Shown here piece after piece: positions 1-8,800 of a stretch of DNA of 42,263 bases (its first letter is position 1; each line of letters opens with the position of its first letter). The notes below the pieces were generated by a model. The model was given only the letters and a program-made list of their open reading frames with translations, was not told the DNA's origin and ran no database searches. The position numbers and the translations under genes were made by a program. The DNA lies in NCBI GenBank assembly GCA_015064805.1, contig SVRN01000017.1, positions 1 to 42,263 of the forward strand, in the 5' to 3' direction. This stretch comes from Oscillospiraceae bacterium. Its GTDB lineage: Bacteria; Bacillota; Clostridia; Oscillospirales; CAG-272.

Positions 1-85
1 TCGCGCACGTCGGGGTCGTCCGTCAGACGCAGAATGTTGTCGTAGGTCACGCGCGCCTTTTGCTCCGGGGCATTGATGATAGGAC
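1..85 (-). pseudogene. cotJC: 3' fragment of cotJC-like manganese catalase gene, cut by recombinase locus
   Basis: Read on the minus strand, this stretch encodes a peptide containing APEQKARVTYDNILRLTDD, running off the left edge of the window. This is the typical late region of CotJC/manganese catalase proteins of Clostridia and Bacillus, which precedes the conserved LREREIVH segment (outside the window). No start codon or N-terminal half is present. Homology fades just before about position 85, and 15 bases further on the stop codon of a large serine recombinase appears. The likeliest reading is that a recombinase-bearing element or rearrangement broke the gene here. The 5' half of cotJC is not found anywhere else in the window. 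CotJC is a mother-cell spore coat protein with a di-manganese ferritin-like fold. Confidence 0.6.
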
Positions 86-100
86 TACTTCTCTCTAATG

Positions 101-1654
101 TCAAAAACGCCAGTAAATTTCAATTTTATCAGATTTCTTACCTTGTTCGCGCGGAGCAATGACAATGTGCTCGATCAGGGCGTCACACATGCTTCGCGTC
201 AGCTTTTTCGGGTGAATGTACTGCTCGATTCGGGTGCGTCGATCGTCCCCTTCGGCCATTCGTTCTTCTATGTCGGCGATCTCTCGCTCGCACACGCGAA
301 TGCTCTGTTCCGTTTCTTTTTTCTGCTTGGAAAATTCTCTTGAAAGAGAGCAAAACATATCGTCGTCGATCACACCTCTGGTCTTATCCAGATACAGATC
401 GTGCACGCCCTTGGCATAGTCCATTTGCATCTTGCAGTATTTGTCCAGATCCGCGAGCAGGCGATCCCTCCTCTTCTGAAAATGATCGAAGAGCTCCACA
501 CCGCGCTCCAGCTCATCCCGGTCCATGTACGCCTCGCTCATCTTGTCCAGCTCGCAGAGCACCGTCTCCTCCAGCCGATCGACCGAAATGAACGCCCCAC
601 CGCAGGCATCGCGCGACACGTGGCGCGTGGTGCATTGCAGATAATATCTGCCGTGGTTTTTGCAGGAGCGCATGATGCAACCGCAGTCACCGCATACGAC
701 CTTGCGCGCGAACACCCCGATCTCACCGCCCGCGAACGGACGCGCCTTTTGAGCGATGAGCCCCTGAACGCGCTCCCATTGCTCGTGGCTGATGATGGGC
801 TCGTGGGTGTTTTCCACAATAATCCATTGCTCCTTGGGACGCGGCACATTGCGCTTATCCTTGTAGGAAATGTTGCCGTATCTGCCCTGCACCATGTCGC
901 CAAGGTACATGCGGTTGGTCAGCATATCCGAGATGGCGGGATACCTCCAGAGCGTCGACGCCTTGGAGGCGGGGGGCTTGTAGCGCAGACCCTTTCGACG
1001 CTTGTATTCGGTTGGATTGGGAACGCCGCGCTCGTTGAGGATACGGGCGATGGTATGCTTGCCGTACCCCGATTCAAACATCGTGTACACCTCACGCACC
1101 ACGCTTGCCGCCTCCTCGTCGATGATCAGACGTCCCTTGTGCTCGGGGTCCTTTTCGTACCCATAAAGTGCAAAGGACCCAATGTGGAAGCCCTGCTCGC
1201 GGCGGTGATCCAGCACGCTTTTGATGCTTGCGGACATATCCTCCAGATACCACTCGTTGACAAGTCCCATGATCTGACGGGATTTTTTGTTGGCCTTGAC
1301 AGCGGTATCCACGTTGTCCGTCAAGCTGACGAACCGAATGCCAAGGCGCGGAAAGATGCGGTGAAGATACCGCTCGGATACCTCCGAGTCACGCACGAAG
1401 CGCGACATAGACTTACATAGAATGATGTCAAACTGCTTTTTCGACGCGTCGTCAAGCATTCGCTGGAAGGCAGGACGCTTGATGTCCGCGCCCGTGTAAT
1501 CGTCGTCGCTGTAGATGCCGACGACGTCCCAGCCCTGCTCTTGCGCGTACTTCAGCAGCATGGCCTTTTGGTTTTGGATGCTGAGCGAATCATCGCTCTC
1601 GCAGGCTTTGTTTCTGTCCTCCTCGGACAGTCTGCAATAGATGGCTACTCTCAT
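101..1654 (-). CDS. Large serine recombinase (site-specific integrase/excisionase type)
   Basis: The 517-residue protein has a resolvase catalytic domain at about residues 2-150, with the active Ser at position 10 in CRLSEED. A recombinase domain follows at about 160-290, then a zinc ribbon starting near residue 321 with VVCGDCGC and later Cys residues, and a charged coiled-coil C-terminus. This is the standard layout of large serine integrases that insert or excise elements between att sites and act alone or with a directionality factor. The ATG overlaps the stop of the upstream 43-codon ORF (ATGA), so the two are probably coupled. Its 3' end lies 16 bases from a broken cotJC-like gene, which is where an att site would be expected for this family. 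No partner phage or conjugation genes are nearby. The family call is firm; the element borders are inferred. Confidence 0.93.
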   Translation of the reverse strand: MRVAIYCRLSEEDRNKACESDDSLSIQNQKAMLLKYAQEQGWDVVGIYSDDDYTGADIKRPAFQRMLDDASKKQFDIILCKSMSRFVRDSEVSERYLHRIFPRLGIRFVSLTDNVDTAVKANKKSRQIMGLVNEWYLEDMSASIKSVLDHRREQGFHIGSFALYGYEKDPEHKGRLIIDEEAASVVREVYTMFESGYGKHTIARILNERGVPNPTEYKRRKGLRYKPPASKASTLWRYPAISDMLTNRMYLGDMVQGRYGNISYKDKRNVPRPKEQWIIVENTHEPIISHEQWERVQGLIAQKARPFAGGEIGVFARKVVCGDCGCIMRSCKNHGRYYLQCTTRHVSRDACGGAFISVDRLEETVLCELDKMSEAYMDRDELERGVELFDHFQKRRDRLLADLDKYCKMQMDYAKGVHDLYLDKTRGVIDDDMFCSLSREFSKQKKETEQSIRVCEREIADIEERMAEGDDRRTRIEQYIHPKKLTRSMCDALIEHIVIAPREQGKKSDKIEIYWRF

Positions 1655-1782
1655 TCATGACGCTCTCTTTTCTTTTTTTCACATTGGTTGATATAATCCA
1701 CCCATGCATGCGTATACGTTTTCTTATCAGGTACCGAGCGACCGTTTATAAAACGATTAACACATTTCAACTCATATGACAT
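1651..1782 (-). CDS. Small 43-residue protein coupled to the recombinase
   Basis: This 43-codon frame starts at an ATG preceded by a purine-rich AAAGGGCGGG ribosome binding site, and its TGA overlaps the recombinase ATG as ATGA. The peptide is basic, with the C-terminus ending in EKKKRERHE, and has two Cys residues. I recognise no family. The tight overlap and good ribosome binding site argue that it is translated, either to couple recombinase translation or as a small partner such as a directionality or DNA-binding factor; that role is a guess from position only. Confidence 0.5.
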   Translation of the reverse strand: MSYELKCVNRFINGRSVPDKKTYTHAWVDYINQCEKKKRERHE

Positions 1783-1937
1783 AATATCCCGCCCTTTCGT
1801 TTACAATTTTAAAGCAATTTATCAATTGCCTTATTGTATCGTATGCAATGCAAGGATCACGTATCTCCTATTTGTTTTTATTTTCTGTATAGCGGATTAC
1901 CAATATCGTCATTCTTCGGCTGTAAGATAAAAACGTT
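1783..1937. other. Upstream region of recombinase locus with 16-bp palindrome
   Basis: This AT-rich gap separates the recombinase pair from the dapF terminator. It holds a perfect inverted repeat, GCAATT-TATC-AATTGC, at 1814-1829. A TACAAT hexamer that could be a minus-strand -10 box has no convincing -35 partner. The palindrome could be an operator or part of the other recombination end. No cotJC 5' sequence is present here. Confidence 0.4.
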
Positions 1938-1964
1938 GAGGGCTGACGAATTTTGTCAGCCCTC
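1938..1964 (-). terminator. Rho-independent terminator of the chr-dapF operon
   Basis: A perfect 10-bp stem (GAGGGCTGAC/GTCAGCCCTC) with a 7-base loop lies 14 bases past the dapF stop and is followed on the minus strand by AACGTTTTT. Confidence 0.85.
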
Positions 1965-1978
1965 TTCTGTTATCTCAA

Positions 1979-2770
1979 TCAGTCGATCGTTTCCCCTTCG
2001 TAGACGAATGCTGCGGGGCCTGTCATGCGGACGTTGCCGTCCCTCGCGACGGTGATCTTCAAGGTGCCGCCGTCAAGATGAACCAAGATCGGCTCACCTT
2101 CCGAGCAATACGCTTTCTTGACCGCCGCCATAGCACTGGCGCACGCCCCCGTGCCACAAGCCATGGTCACGCCGCTTCCACGCTCCCATACTCTCATACG
2201 AAGCTCGCCGTACCCAAGCACCTGAACGAATTCCACGTTTACACCGTCGGGAAACGCCTCGTGCCGCTCGAGCTTGGGGCCGAGTGTCGTGAGCGGTGCC
2301 CCTTCGATATCCTCAACGAAAATGACCGCGTGGGGATTGCCGACGGACACGGGCGTCATAACGACCGTTTGGCCATCAAGGCTTACCGTCATATCTTCGT
2401 CGGGGATCGCTCGTCCCATATCCACACTCACGCTCTCGACCTTACCAAGGCAGACGTTGAGCTCCAGGGTCTTAATGCCCGAAAGCGTCTCAACGGTCAG
2501 CCTCGTTTTATCGGTATAGCCCTTATCATACACGTATTTTCCAACGCAGCGAATACCGTTTCCGCACATTTTGGCTTCGCTTCCGTCCGCATTGAAAATA
2601 CGCATCTTGAAATCCGCGACGGCAGAGGGCGATATGTAGATCATTCCGTCCGAGCCCGCACCAAAATGCCGCTTGGAAAGCTGTTTCGATAATTCTTCAA
2701 TATTGCTCGGCACCTCTCCGTACACGTACAGATAATCGTTTCCGAGACCGTGCATTTTTGTAAAATGCAT
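1979..2770 (-). CDS. dapF: Diaminopimelate epimerase
   Basis: DapF interconverts LL- and meso-diaminopimelate in the cytoplasm, supplying lysine and the peptidoglycan cross-link residue. The 263-residue protein begins MHFTKMHGLGNDY, the family's N-terminal signature. It carries both catalytic Cys motifs, CGNGIRC and ACGTGAC, one in each of the two similar halves. I chose the ATG at 2770 because AAAAGGAGG stands 7 bases upstream; a start 14 codons further up (overlapping the preceding stop) has no such site and adds a non-conserved tail. It is the last gene of an operon with two chromate-transporter genes, 38 bases downstream of the second, an unusual pairing that gives no obvious functional link. 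Confidence 0.95.
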   Translation of the reverse strand: MHFTKMHGLGNDYLYVYGEVPSNIEELSKQLSKRHFGAGSDGMIYISPSAVADFKMRIFNADGSEAKMCGNGIRCVGKYVYDKGYTDKTRLTVETLSGIKTLELNVCLGKVESVSVDMGRAIPDEDMTVSLDGQTVVMTPVSVGNPHAVIFVEDIEGAPLTTLGPKLERHEAFPDGVNVEFVQVLGYGELRMRVWERGSGVTMACGTGACASAMAAVKKAYCSEGEPILVHLDGGTLKITVARDGNVRMTGPAAFVYEGETID

Positions 2771-2808
2771 TTGATATCCTCCTTTTGTTTGGGTTGGACA
2801 ATTCGTAT

Positions 2809-3381
2809 TCAAAGCGAATACGTCAACATTCCGAGCCCTGCCGATATAAGGATCAGTAATATCGGCGAGAGCGGCTTTTTCCTGATTTTCTTGGAAATGA
2901 CTGCAATTGCGGCAATCACGGAAAAAATGATCAGCCCCCTTACGTCGGGGATTACGGTACTGTCAACGTTCTTAAAGGTGAAAAGCGTACTCATGAGCAT
3001 CGTAAGCGCCGTTGCTAATATCAGTCCGACCACGCAGGGGCGGATACCTCCGAGAAACGCTTGAACCCCCTTGTATTTCAATAGATTACGTATCAGCGCG
3101 GCAATGATCAATATGATCATAAAGGACGGAAGCACTACACCAAGCGTAGCTAAAGCCGAGCCGAGGATGCCGCCTTGCGTAGAACCAACGAAAGTCGCCA
3201 TATTCACTGCAATCGGGCCGGGTGTGGACTCCGAAACGGCGATCATATTCAGCAATTCTTCTTCTGTGAGCCAGCCATGCATCAATACCTTTTCTCTGAT
3301 GAGCGAGATCATGGCGTAGCCGCCGCCAAAGGATACCGCGCCAATCTGCAAGAAGGTGAGGAACAATTCAAGGTATATCAT
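2809..3381 (-). CDS. chrA: Chromate transporter family protein, short-chain (half 2)
   Basis: The 190-residue membrane protein has one CHR domain: the signature VSFGGGYAMISLI near the N-terminus, ESTPGPIAVNMATFVG around residue 53, and about five to six hydrophobic segments. Short-chain CHR proteins work as pairs encoded side by side, each half inserted in opposite orientation. The ATG overlaps the stop of the preceding half by ATGA, which fits equal production. The family exports chromate with proton or sulfate coupling in proteobacteria. In gut Firmicutes the real substrate is untested. Confidence 0.9.
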   Translation of the reverse strand: MIYLELFLTFLQIGAVSFGGGYAMISLIREKVLMHGWLTEEELLNMIAVSESTPGPIAVNMATFVGSTQGGILGSALATLGVVLPSFMIILIIAALIRNLLKYKGVQAFLGGIRPCVVGLILATALTMLMSTLFTFKNVDSTVIPDVRGLIIFSVIAAIAVISKKIRKKPLSPILLILISAGLGMLTYSL

Positions 3382-3953
3382 TGACCGGCCTCCTTTCTGT
3401 TACGAAGCAAACCGATAAGATACAAAAACAATCCAACGCCGCCGGAAATAAGAATATAGAATATCGTTGAGAAGCGGACCGAGAACACGGAAAAGGCAAC
3501 CATACAAGTAATCACGGCAGATAGGACAACGATATTGAACGTCGTTTTCTTCATCTGCTTGAGCATTTTCAGCCCTGCCGAAAGGATCAGCCATATCACG
3601 CAAACCTGTATTCCTCGGAACGCATGTGCCACAAGGGTAAGAGCAAGAAAAGCATCAAAGAACAGCGATATGGCGTATATGATGACAAACGAGGGGATGC
3701 AGACCGCCACGGTTGCAAGGAGCGAACCGATCACGCCGTGCATTTTATAGCCAAGATAGGTCGCGGCATTGATCGCAATCGGTCCGGGCGTGGACTCGGC
3801 AATCGCAACCATATCCAGAAATTCGTCTTTTTCGATCCATTTTCGCTTCGTGACAAACTCGTTTTCCAAAAGGGCGATCATAGCGTATCCACCGCCAAAG
3901 GTGAACAGCCCTATTTTCAACATCGTCAAAAACAGCTTCAGATGCTTCTTCAT
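3378..3953 (-). CDS. chrA: Chromate transporter family protein, short-chain (half 1)
   Basis: The 191-residue CHR-domain membrane protein carries the paired signatures LFTFGGGYAMIALL and ESTPGPIAINAATYLG. It is the first gene of the chr-chr-dapF operon and the partner of the following half-size protein. The start at 3953 (MKKHLK) has GGAAGGTGA placed 5 bases upstream; an upstream in-frame ATG five codons earlier lacks one. A strong sigma-A-type promoter lies 46-74 bases upstream. Confidence 0.9.
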   Translation of the reverse strand: MKKHLKLFLTMLKIGLFTFGGGYAMIALLENEFVTKRKWIEKDEFLDMVAIAESTPGPIAINAATYLGYKMHGVIGSLLATVAVCIPSFVIIYAISLFFDAFLALTLVAHAFRGIQVCVIWLILSAGLKMLKQMKKTTFNIVVLSAVITCMVAFSVFSVRFSTIFYILISGGVGLFLYLIGLLRNRKEAGQ

Positions 3954-3998
3954 ATAATCACCTTCCATATCAAAATTTATCGCTTTATTGATACGTTT

Positions 3999-4027
3999 AT
4001 TATATCATACTCCCCAAAACTTTTCAA
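3999..4027 (-). promoter_or_regulatory. Sigma-A-type promoter of chr-dapF operon
   Basis: On the minus strand TTGAAA (4022-4027) and TATAAT (3999-4004) are separated by exactly 17 bases, giving a leader of about 40 bases before the first chr gene. Confidence 0.8.
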
Positions 4028-4091
4028 TCTTTTCCATGATTGTTTTTCATATGCGCACGCGTTTATTCCCGCCGCGTCGTTCGATACTCGA

Positions 4092-4106
4092 CGCTAACGG
4101 TTAGCG
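4092..4106. repeat. 15-bp perfect palindrome
   Basis: CGCTAAC-G-GTTAGCG lies between the chr promoter and the terminator of the solute-binding protein gene. It lacks a T-run, so it is more likely a protein-binding site than a terminator; no partner is known. Confidence 0.35.
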
Positions 4107-4151
4107 AAAAGAAATTGCATACAATATCGCCCCAAACTAGCCGATAGAAAA

Positions 4152-4181
4152 AACGAGCGGTGGTCAAAACCACCGCTCGTT
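4152..4181 (-). terminator. Terminator of the solute-binding protein gene
   Basis: A perfect 13-bp stem (AACGAGCGGTGGT and its complement, 4-base loop) begins 11 bases after the stop codon and leads into TTTTTTC on the minus strand. Confidence 0.9.
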
Positions 4182-4191
4182 GGATGCGGAA

Positions 4192-5766
4192 TTAATCAGC
4201 TTCCTTATCTGCGATCCAGTTGTTAATGCGATCGACCGATTCCTGAACCTTGTCCATGTGAATCGCCCAGATGCTGGCGATGTTAGCGTTACCGGTTTCG
4301 CTCAAGCGGAGCAGACCGCTGCCGCCATGCAGACCGGAGGTGCTATCCCAGTACTGACCGGGATCGTAAGAACGGGTTGCGAAGATGATCTGAAGCATTT
4401 CCTTGGATTCCTGGTCCTTTGCTGCACGGTTCAGCAGAATGGTATCGTAGAACACAGGATATACCGAATAGTAAGACTCCCAGCTCAGAGCCTCCAGGAT
4501 GACAGCCGACATTTCCTTATCCGCCGTGTGAGAAGGAATACCAACCGCACTGTCATGGTGCTGATATACCAGCGAGGAATAATTCTCCTGGTCAACGGAG
4601 AACTTGGGATGAGGCAGAATGCCGTACATATCCGTCATGTTCTTCAGCTCCGTCGTAGTATCCTTGACCATACCGCTCTTGAACAGCGCGTTGCCGTCAA
4701 CGAAGAGATCCTGATCGGTCTCCAGAATCTTCCTGCCAATCAGATTCTCGTGCATATACCAGTCAGCATAGATGACGTTCAAGAAAATGTCCTGCATAAC
4801 CTGGATACTGTCACTACCATCTTCGGCAAAGTCGTAATCGAGGAAACCGTCCTCGTCGATGTGAGCAAACTTGTAGCCTGCTGCATTGTACAGGAAGTAT
4901 ACGGGGTCATCGTCACCGACAAATCCCCAAATGTCCGTAGCAGAGTTGATCAGCTCATCTCCGTCATGGGAAACGGCAACAGCCGTACAAGCCTCTATCA
5001 TGGTCTCCAACGTCCAGTCTCCCTTGGTTGCCAATTCAAAGAAATCAGGCAAATCATCAACGTAGTTTTCAGCCAGAGATTGATTGAAATACAGCGCAGC
5101 AGTTGCACCCTTATCGCGCAGCAGCATTTCGCTGGATGCGGCGTACAGGTGAGAGCCCAGAGTAAAGGAAGCAACCGAGTCCTGAACCCACCAGGGCTTA
5201 TCGAAACGAAGGTACTGCTCATACAGGTTCATGTCAGTGAACAGATCTTCTCTGATCATGTGAATGATCTCGATCGTTCTCATGGTGAAGATCTGATACA
5301 GGTTGCTGTCAACGGACGCATCATTACGCGCCAGGGTAATGTAACCGGGGTTACCGTCGATCGAAGAATATTCCTTCGTAATGTCAACGCCATAAGTTTC
5401 TTCAACCCAAGCATTACGATCGAATACAGCAGAAGCCAGCATATCGCCGTCCTCCACCTCAACGTCGCCCTCTTCCCACGGGATCCAGGACACACCAACC
5501 TCTTCGACGTCATTACACGACCATTCCAGAATATGGATCGGAGCGCCGCCGTAGGTGGTGGTCGGCAGATAATTCACGGGGATTCTTTCATCAGGACCGG
5601 GTTCATTCGGGTCGGGGTTATTCGTGCTGGGCTTATCCGTCGAAGGTTTATCCGTCGAAGGCTTATCATCCGGGCCAGGCTGTTCCGCCGGTTGGCAAGC
5701 TACCATGGTGACGACCAGCGCCAGAACCATGGCAAGTGCCAAAAGGAACGATAGAATTTTTTTCAT
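4192..5766 (-). CDS. Extracellular solute-binding lipoprotein (ABC type), orphan
   Basis: The 524-residue protein has a lipoprotein signal peptide with lipobox VTMVAC (Cys24). A low-complexity linker rich in Pro, Asp and repeated PSTDK units covers about residues 27-62. The mature two-lobe body resembles the large sugar-type substrate-binding proteins of Clostridia, with recognisable late segments such as DSAVGIPSHTADKEMSAVILEAL. Such proteins bind an oligosaccharide or other solute at the cell surface and hand it to an ABC permease. No permease or ATPase gene is in the window, so it either serves a shared transporter or acts as a sensor. AAGGAG stands upstream of the ATG. No clear promoter is seen in the 131 bases between it and the upstream surface-protein gene. 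Confidence 0.8.
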   Translation of the reverse strand: MKKILSFLLALAMVLALVVTMVACQPAEQPGPDDKPSTDKPSTDKPSTNNPDPNEPGPDERIPVNYLPTTTYGGAPIHILEWSCNDVEEVGVSWIPWEEGDVEVEDGDMLASAVFDRNAWVEETYGVDITKEYSSIDGNPGYITLARNDASVDSNLYQIFTMRTIEIIHMIREDLFTDMNLYEQYLRFDKPWWVQDSVASFTLGSHLYAASSEMLLRDKGATAALYFNQSLAENYVDDLPDFFELATKGDWTLETMIEACTAVAVSHDGDELINSATDIWGFVGDDDPVYFLYNAAGYKFAHIDEDGFLDYDFAEDGSDSIQVMQDIFLNVIYADWYMHENLIGRKILETDQDLFVDGNALFKSGMVKDTTTELKNMTDMYGILPHPKFSVDQENYSSLVYQHHDSAVGIPSHTADKEMSAVILEALSWESYYSVYPVFYDTILLNRAAKDQESKEMLQIIFATRSYDPGQYWDSTSGLHGGSGLLRLSETGNANIASIWAIHMDKVQESVDRINNWIADKEAD

Positions 5767-5897
5767 ACTTGAATTCTCCTTGATAATTGCTCATAGAGGA
5801 GAGTACGCCATCAGCCATAAAGCGTTTGGCGCCTCTCCTTTGAGTTCACATAATTGCGTCACGCGCTATTAAGCGCGGCTTTCGTTATGAGAAAAGA

Positions 5898-8800
5898 TTA
5901 GTCTTCCTTCTTGCGAGCAGCAATGGTAACCCACGCGCCTGCCAGGATCATCGTTGCCAGAGCACCGATGGTCAGAGCAGACTTGCAACCATCGTCCTGA
6001 GGCTGGCCGGAAGTCTCAACGTCAGCACCGCAGGTATCGCACTTCTTGTCGCCGTCAGCGTCAACGTGCTCGGTGCACTCAGTCTTGGGTGCCTCGGGCT
6101 TCGTAGCAGGCATAGCTGCCTCTGCAGCAGTCAGATGTGCAAGATAACCGTTGTCTTCCAGGAAGTTCTTGTCGGATCTTACCAGATCCTCGTATGCCTT
6201 TCTGACATTCTCGATCTGCTTCTTAGCAGCGTCGTAGTTCTCGTTCGTGAATGCAGCTGCATCCTTGTAGGTTGCAAGTGCTTCCATAGAAGCGATGATG
6301 TCCTTCAGCGCTTCCTTCTTAGCCAGGAACTCCTCGTACTTTTCAAGAGGCTGCTTTGCGTTAGCAAGCTTAACAGCATAGCCCTTATCGGAAAGAACGG
6401 ACTGCTCTTCCTCAGGCAGTGCAGCATACTTGGTTCTGACAGCCTCGTACTGAGCCTTCAGAGCGTCGTAGTTGTCAGCGGTGACCGTAGCGTCAGCAAC
6501 GCTCTGCAGCGCGTCGATCTCGGCGAGGAGGTCTGCGAGCTTCTCCAGAATCTTCTGTGCTTCCTCTTCCTTCTTTGCCTCTTCCTGCGCAGCGGCATCG
6601 GTCAGGCGGAAGTTATCCAGCTTGAGGATCCAATCCTGATCGCAATCCTTCGGGTATACCCAGTAGAAGCGAACGAAGTTAATAGCGGAAATGTCGAAGG
6701 GACCCTTTGCGCCATCGTTAACTTCCATGTTTTTGATCTTGATGGCAACGTGGTTCCAACCAACCTGAGCGTCGGCCAGAACGTACTTGGTCAGGTTACG
6801 CAGGTTGTAAGCAACCTCGGCCGAGTCGGAGGTACCGCTGGAGGTCAGCTCCAGAGCACCGTCGGTATCGGAGAAGTATTCAACGATTGCAAGGTCGGAC
6901 AGATAAATGTCAAACTCAAGCGTATCCATGCCCTTCGCATCGATGGGAGTCTCGAAGTGCATTTCGGGAGCCATAACGTCAACGCTGTTCTTCAGGTTCA
7001 CGCTGATACAGCCGGAACCTGCAACTTGATTTTCCTTATCAACAACCCAGTTCTCGGGGGCAACACCCCAGTTGGTGTTACAGCCCCACAGAGGAATGGA
7101 GTGCTCAGTCTTGGTTGCCTCATCAGCATCCAGTTCAGCAGGAGTCTTCTCGGTGAAGCACAGATTAGCAATACCAACCTCGAAGAAGCCGTCGGCCTTC
7201 AGAGTAGAATCGTTGTACCAACGGATGAAATTCCAACGGGTAGGATCGAACTCACCGTTCTTTTCGGTGAACTCATCCAGGCTCCACTTCACGTGGTTCC
7301 AGCCGTCTACCCAACCGGTATCTCTACCGAAGAACTTCTTGGCGCTTTCTTCCTTATCGGAAGCACCGCTGGAGGTCAGCTCGAAGCTGAACTCAACGTC
7401 TGCGAGAACCGCAACACTGGAAACGTAAACGTCAAATTCGATGAAATCAGCACCGGAGATATCAACAGCCTCTGCCTTCGTGCCGCCTTCGTTGTAGCGG
7501 AACATGAAGCCGCCGGCACCAAAGGAGCCGCCGTTACCGTAAATGCGGATCTGAGCAAACTTCTCGTGGAAGTTCTCTTCGGGCCAGCACTGATCCCAGA
7601 AAGACTTTTCCATGGGAACAACGATGCCCACTTCCTCAGGCTCCTCAGGCGTGTCGATCGCCTTGGATGCTTCTACGAGCTTCTTCTGCTCGTCAACGGA
7701 GGAGAAGTCGGGAGAGAATACGGAAAAGTCCGTGTTGATCTCGCCGCAACCCTTCATGCTGTTCAGGAAACCGTGAATGTAGCTTCTGATGGTGGTTCTT
7801 GCGTTACCATTAGCACCGATCGCAGAGGTATCACCGGTGATCATTCTTTCAAGTACGGGATATGCGTCAGTCAGATATGCATTGGTTGCATCGGGGTTGG
7901 TTGCCTTCAGGTGATCCAGCATGTAAACCCACAGCCAGTTCCACTTAGCCAGCATTTCTGCATTAGCCAGTGCTACCTTAACGGGTACGCTACTGTCGCC
8001 CTGGAAGGATTCCTTTTTAGCCTCGCATCCACCGTACTGATTGAAGTCAGCCAGGAATGCGTCACCCAGTTCCTTGAAGCCTTCAACTTCATTGGTGTCG
8101 GGAGTTTCAGGCTCATCGGGAGTCTCGGGCTCCTCGGGCGTTGCGGGAGCGTCAACACCATTCGTAAACGCGATATTAACGATAGCAACCTTCAGCTTTT
8201 CAGCACCGACGTTCAGCGTGCTATCATTGTACCAACGGATGTAGTTCCAAGCAGTTGCGTTGAACTCGCCACCGGTCTTTGCGGTGAAGTCAGCCAGTTC
8301 CCACTTCACGTGGTTCCAGCCATTCTGCCAGCCGCTGGTCGCACCGGTAAACTTCTTGGCAACCTCTTCCTGGTCAGCAGTACCCTTGGAGGTCAGCTCA
8401 AAGCTGAACTCAACGTTAGCAAGATCATCAATGTTCGAAACGAAGACGTCGAACTCGATGTGCGACATAGCGGAAATGTCAACGGGAGTAGCCTTGCCGC
8501 CCTCACCGTAGCAGAACATGAAGCCGCCTGCAGTGTGAGTGGTGCCTGCTGCAAAGCCTCTGTACTGAACCTTGGCTACGTCCTGGAAGTTTTCCTTCAC
8601 GACGCTCTCAGTCCAAGGACCCTCAACGGAAACCTCGATGGCCTCTCTTGCGGGGCCAACGAACTGGAGGTTAGCAATCGCAACTTCCAGATACTCGCCG
8701 ATAGTCAGGTCAGTGTCGTTATACCAACGGATGTAGTTCCAAGCAGTTGCGTTGAACTCGCCACCCGTCTTTTCGGTGAAGTCCGTCAGCGCCCACTTTA

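Noticed and set aside
5862-5877. CGCGCT-ATTA-AGCGCG hairpin after the 1112-residue protein gene
   Set aside because: Only 6 bp and no T-run, so it is too weak to call a terminator.
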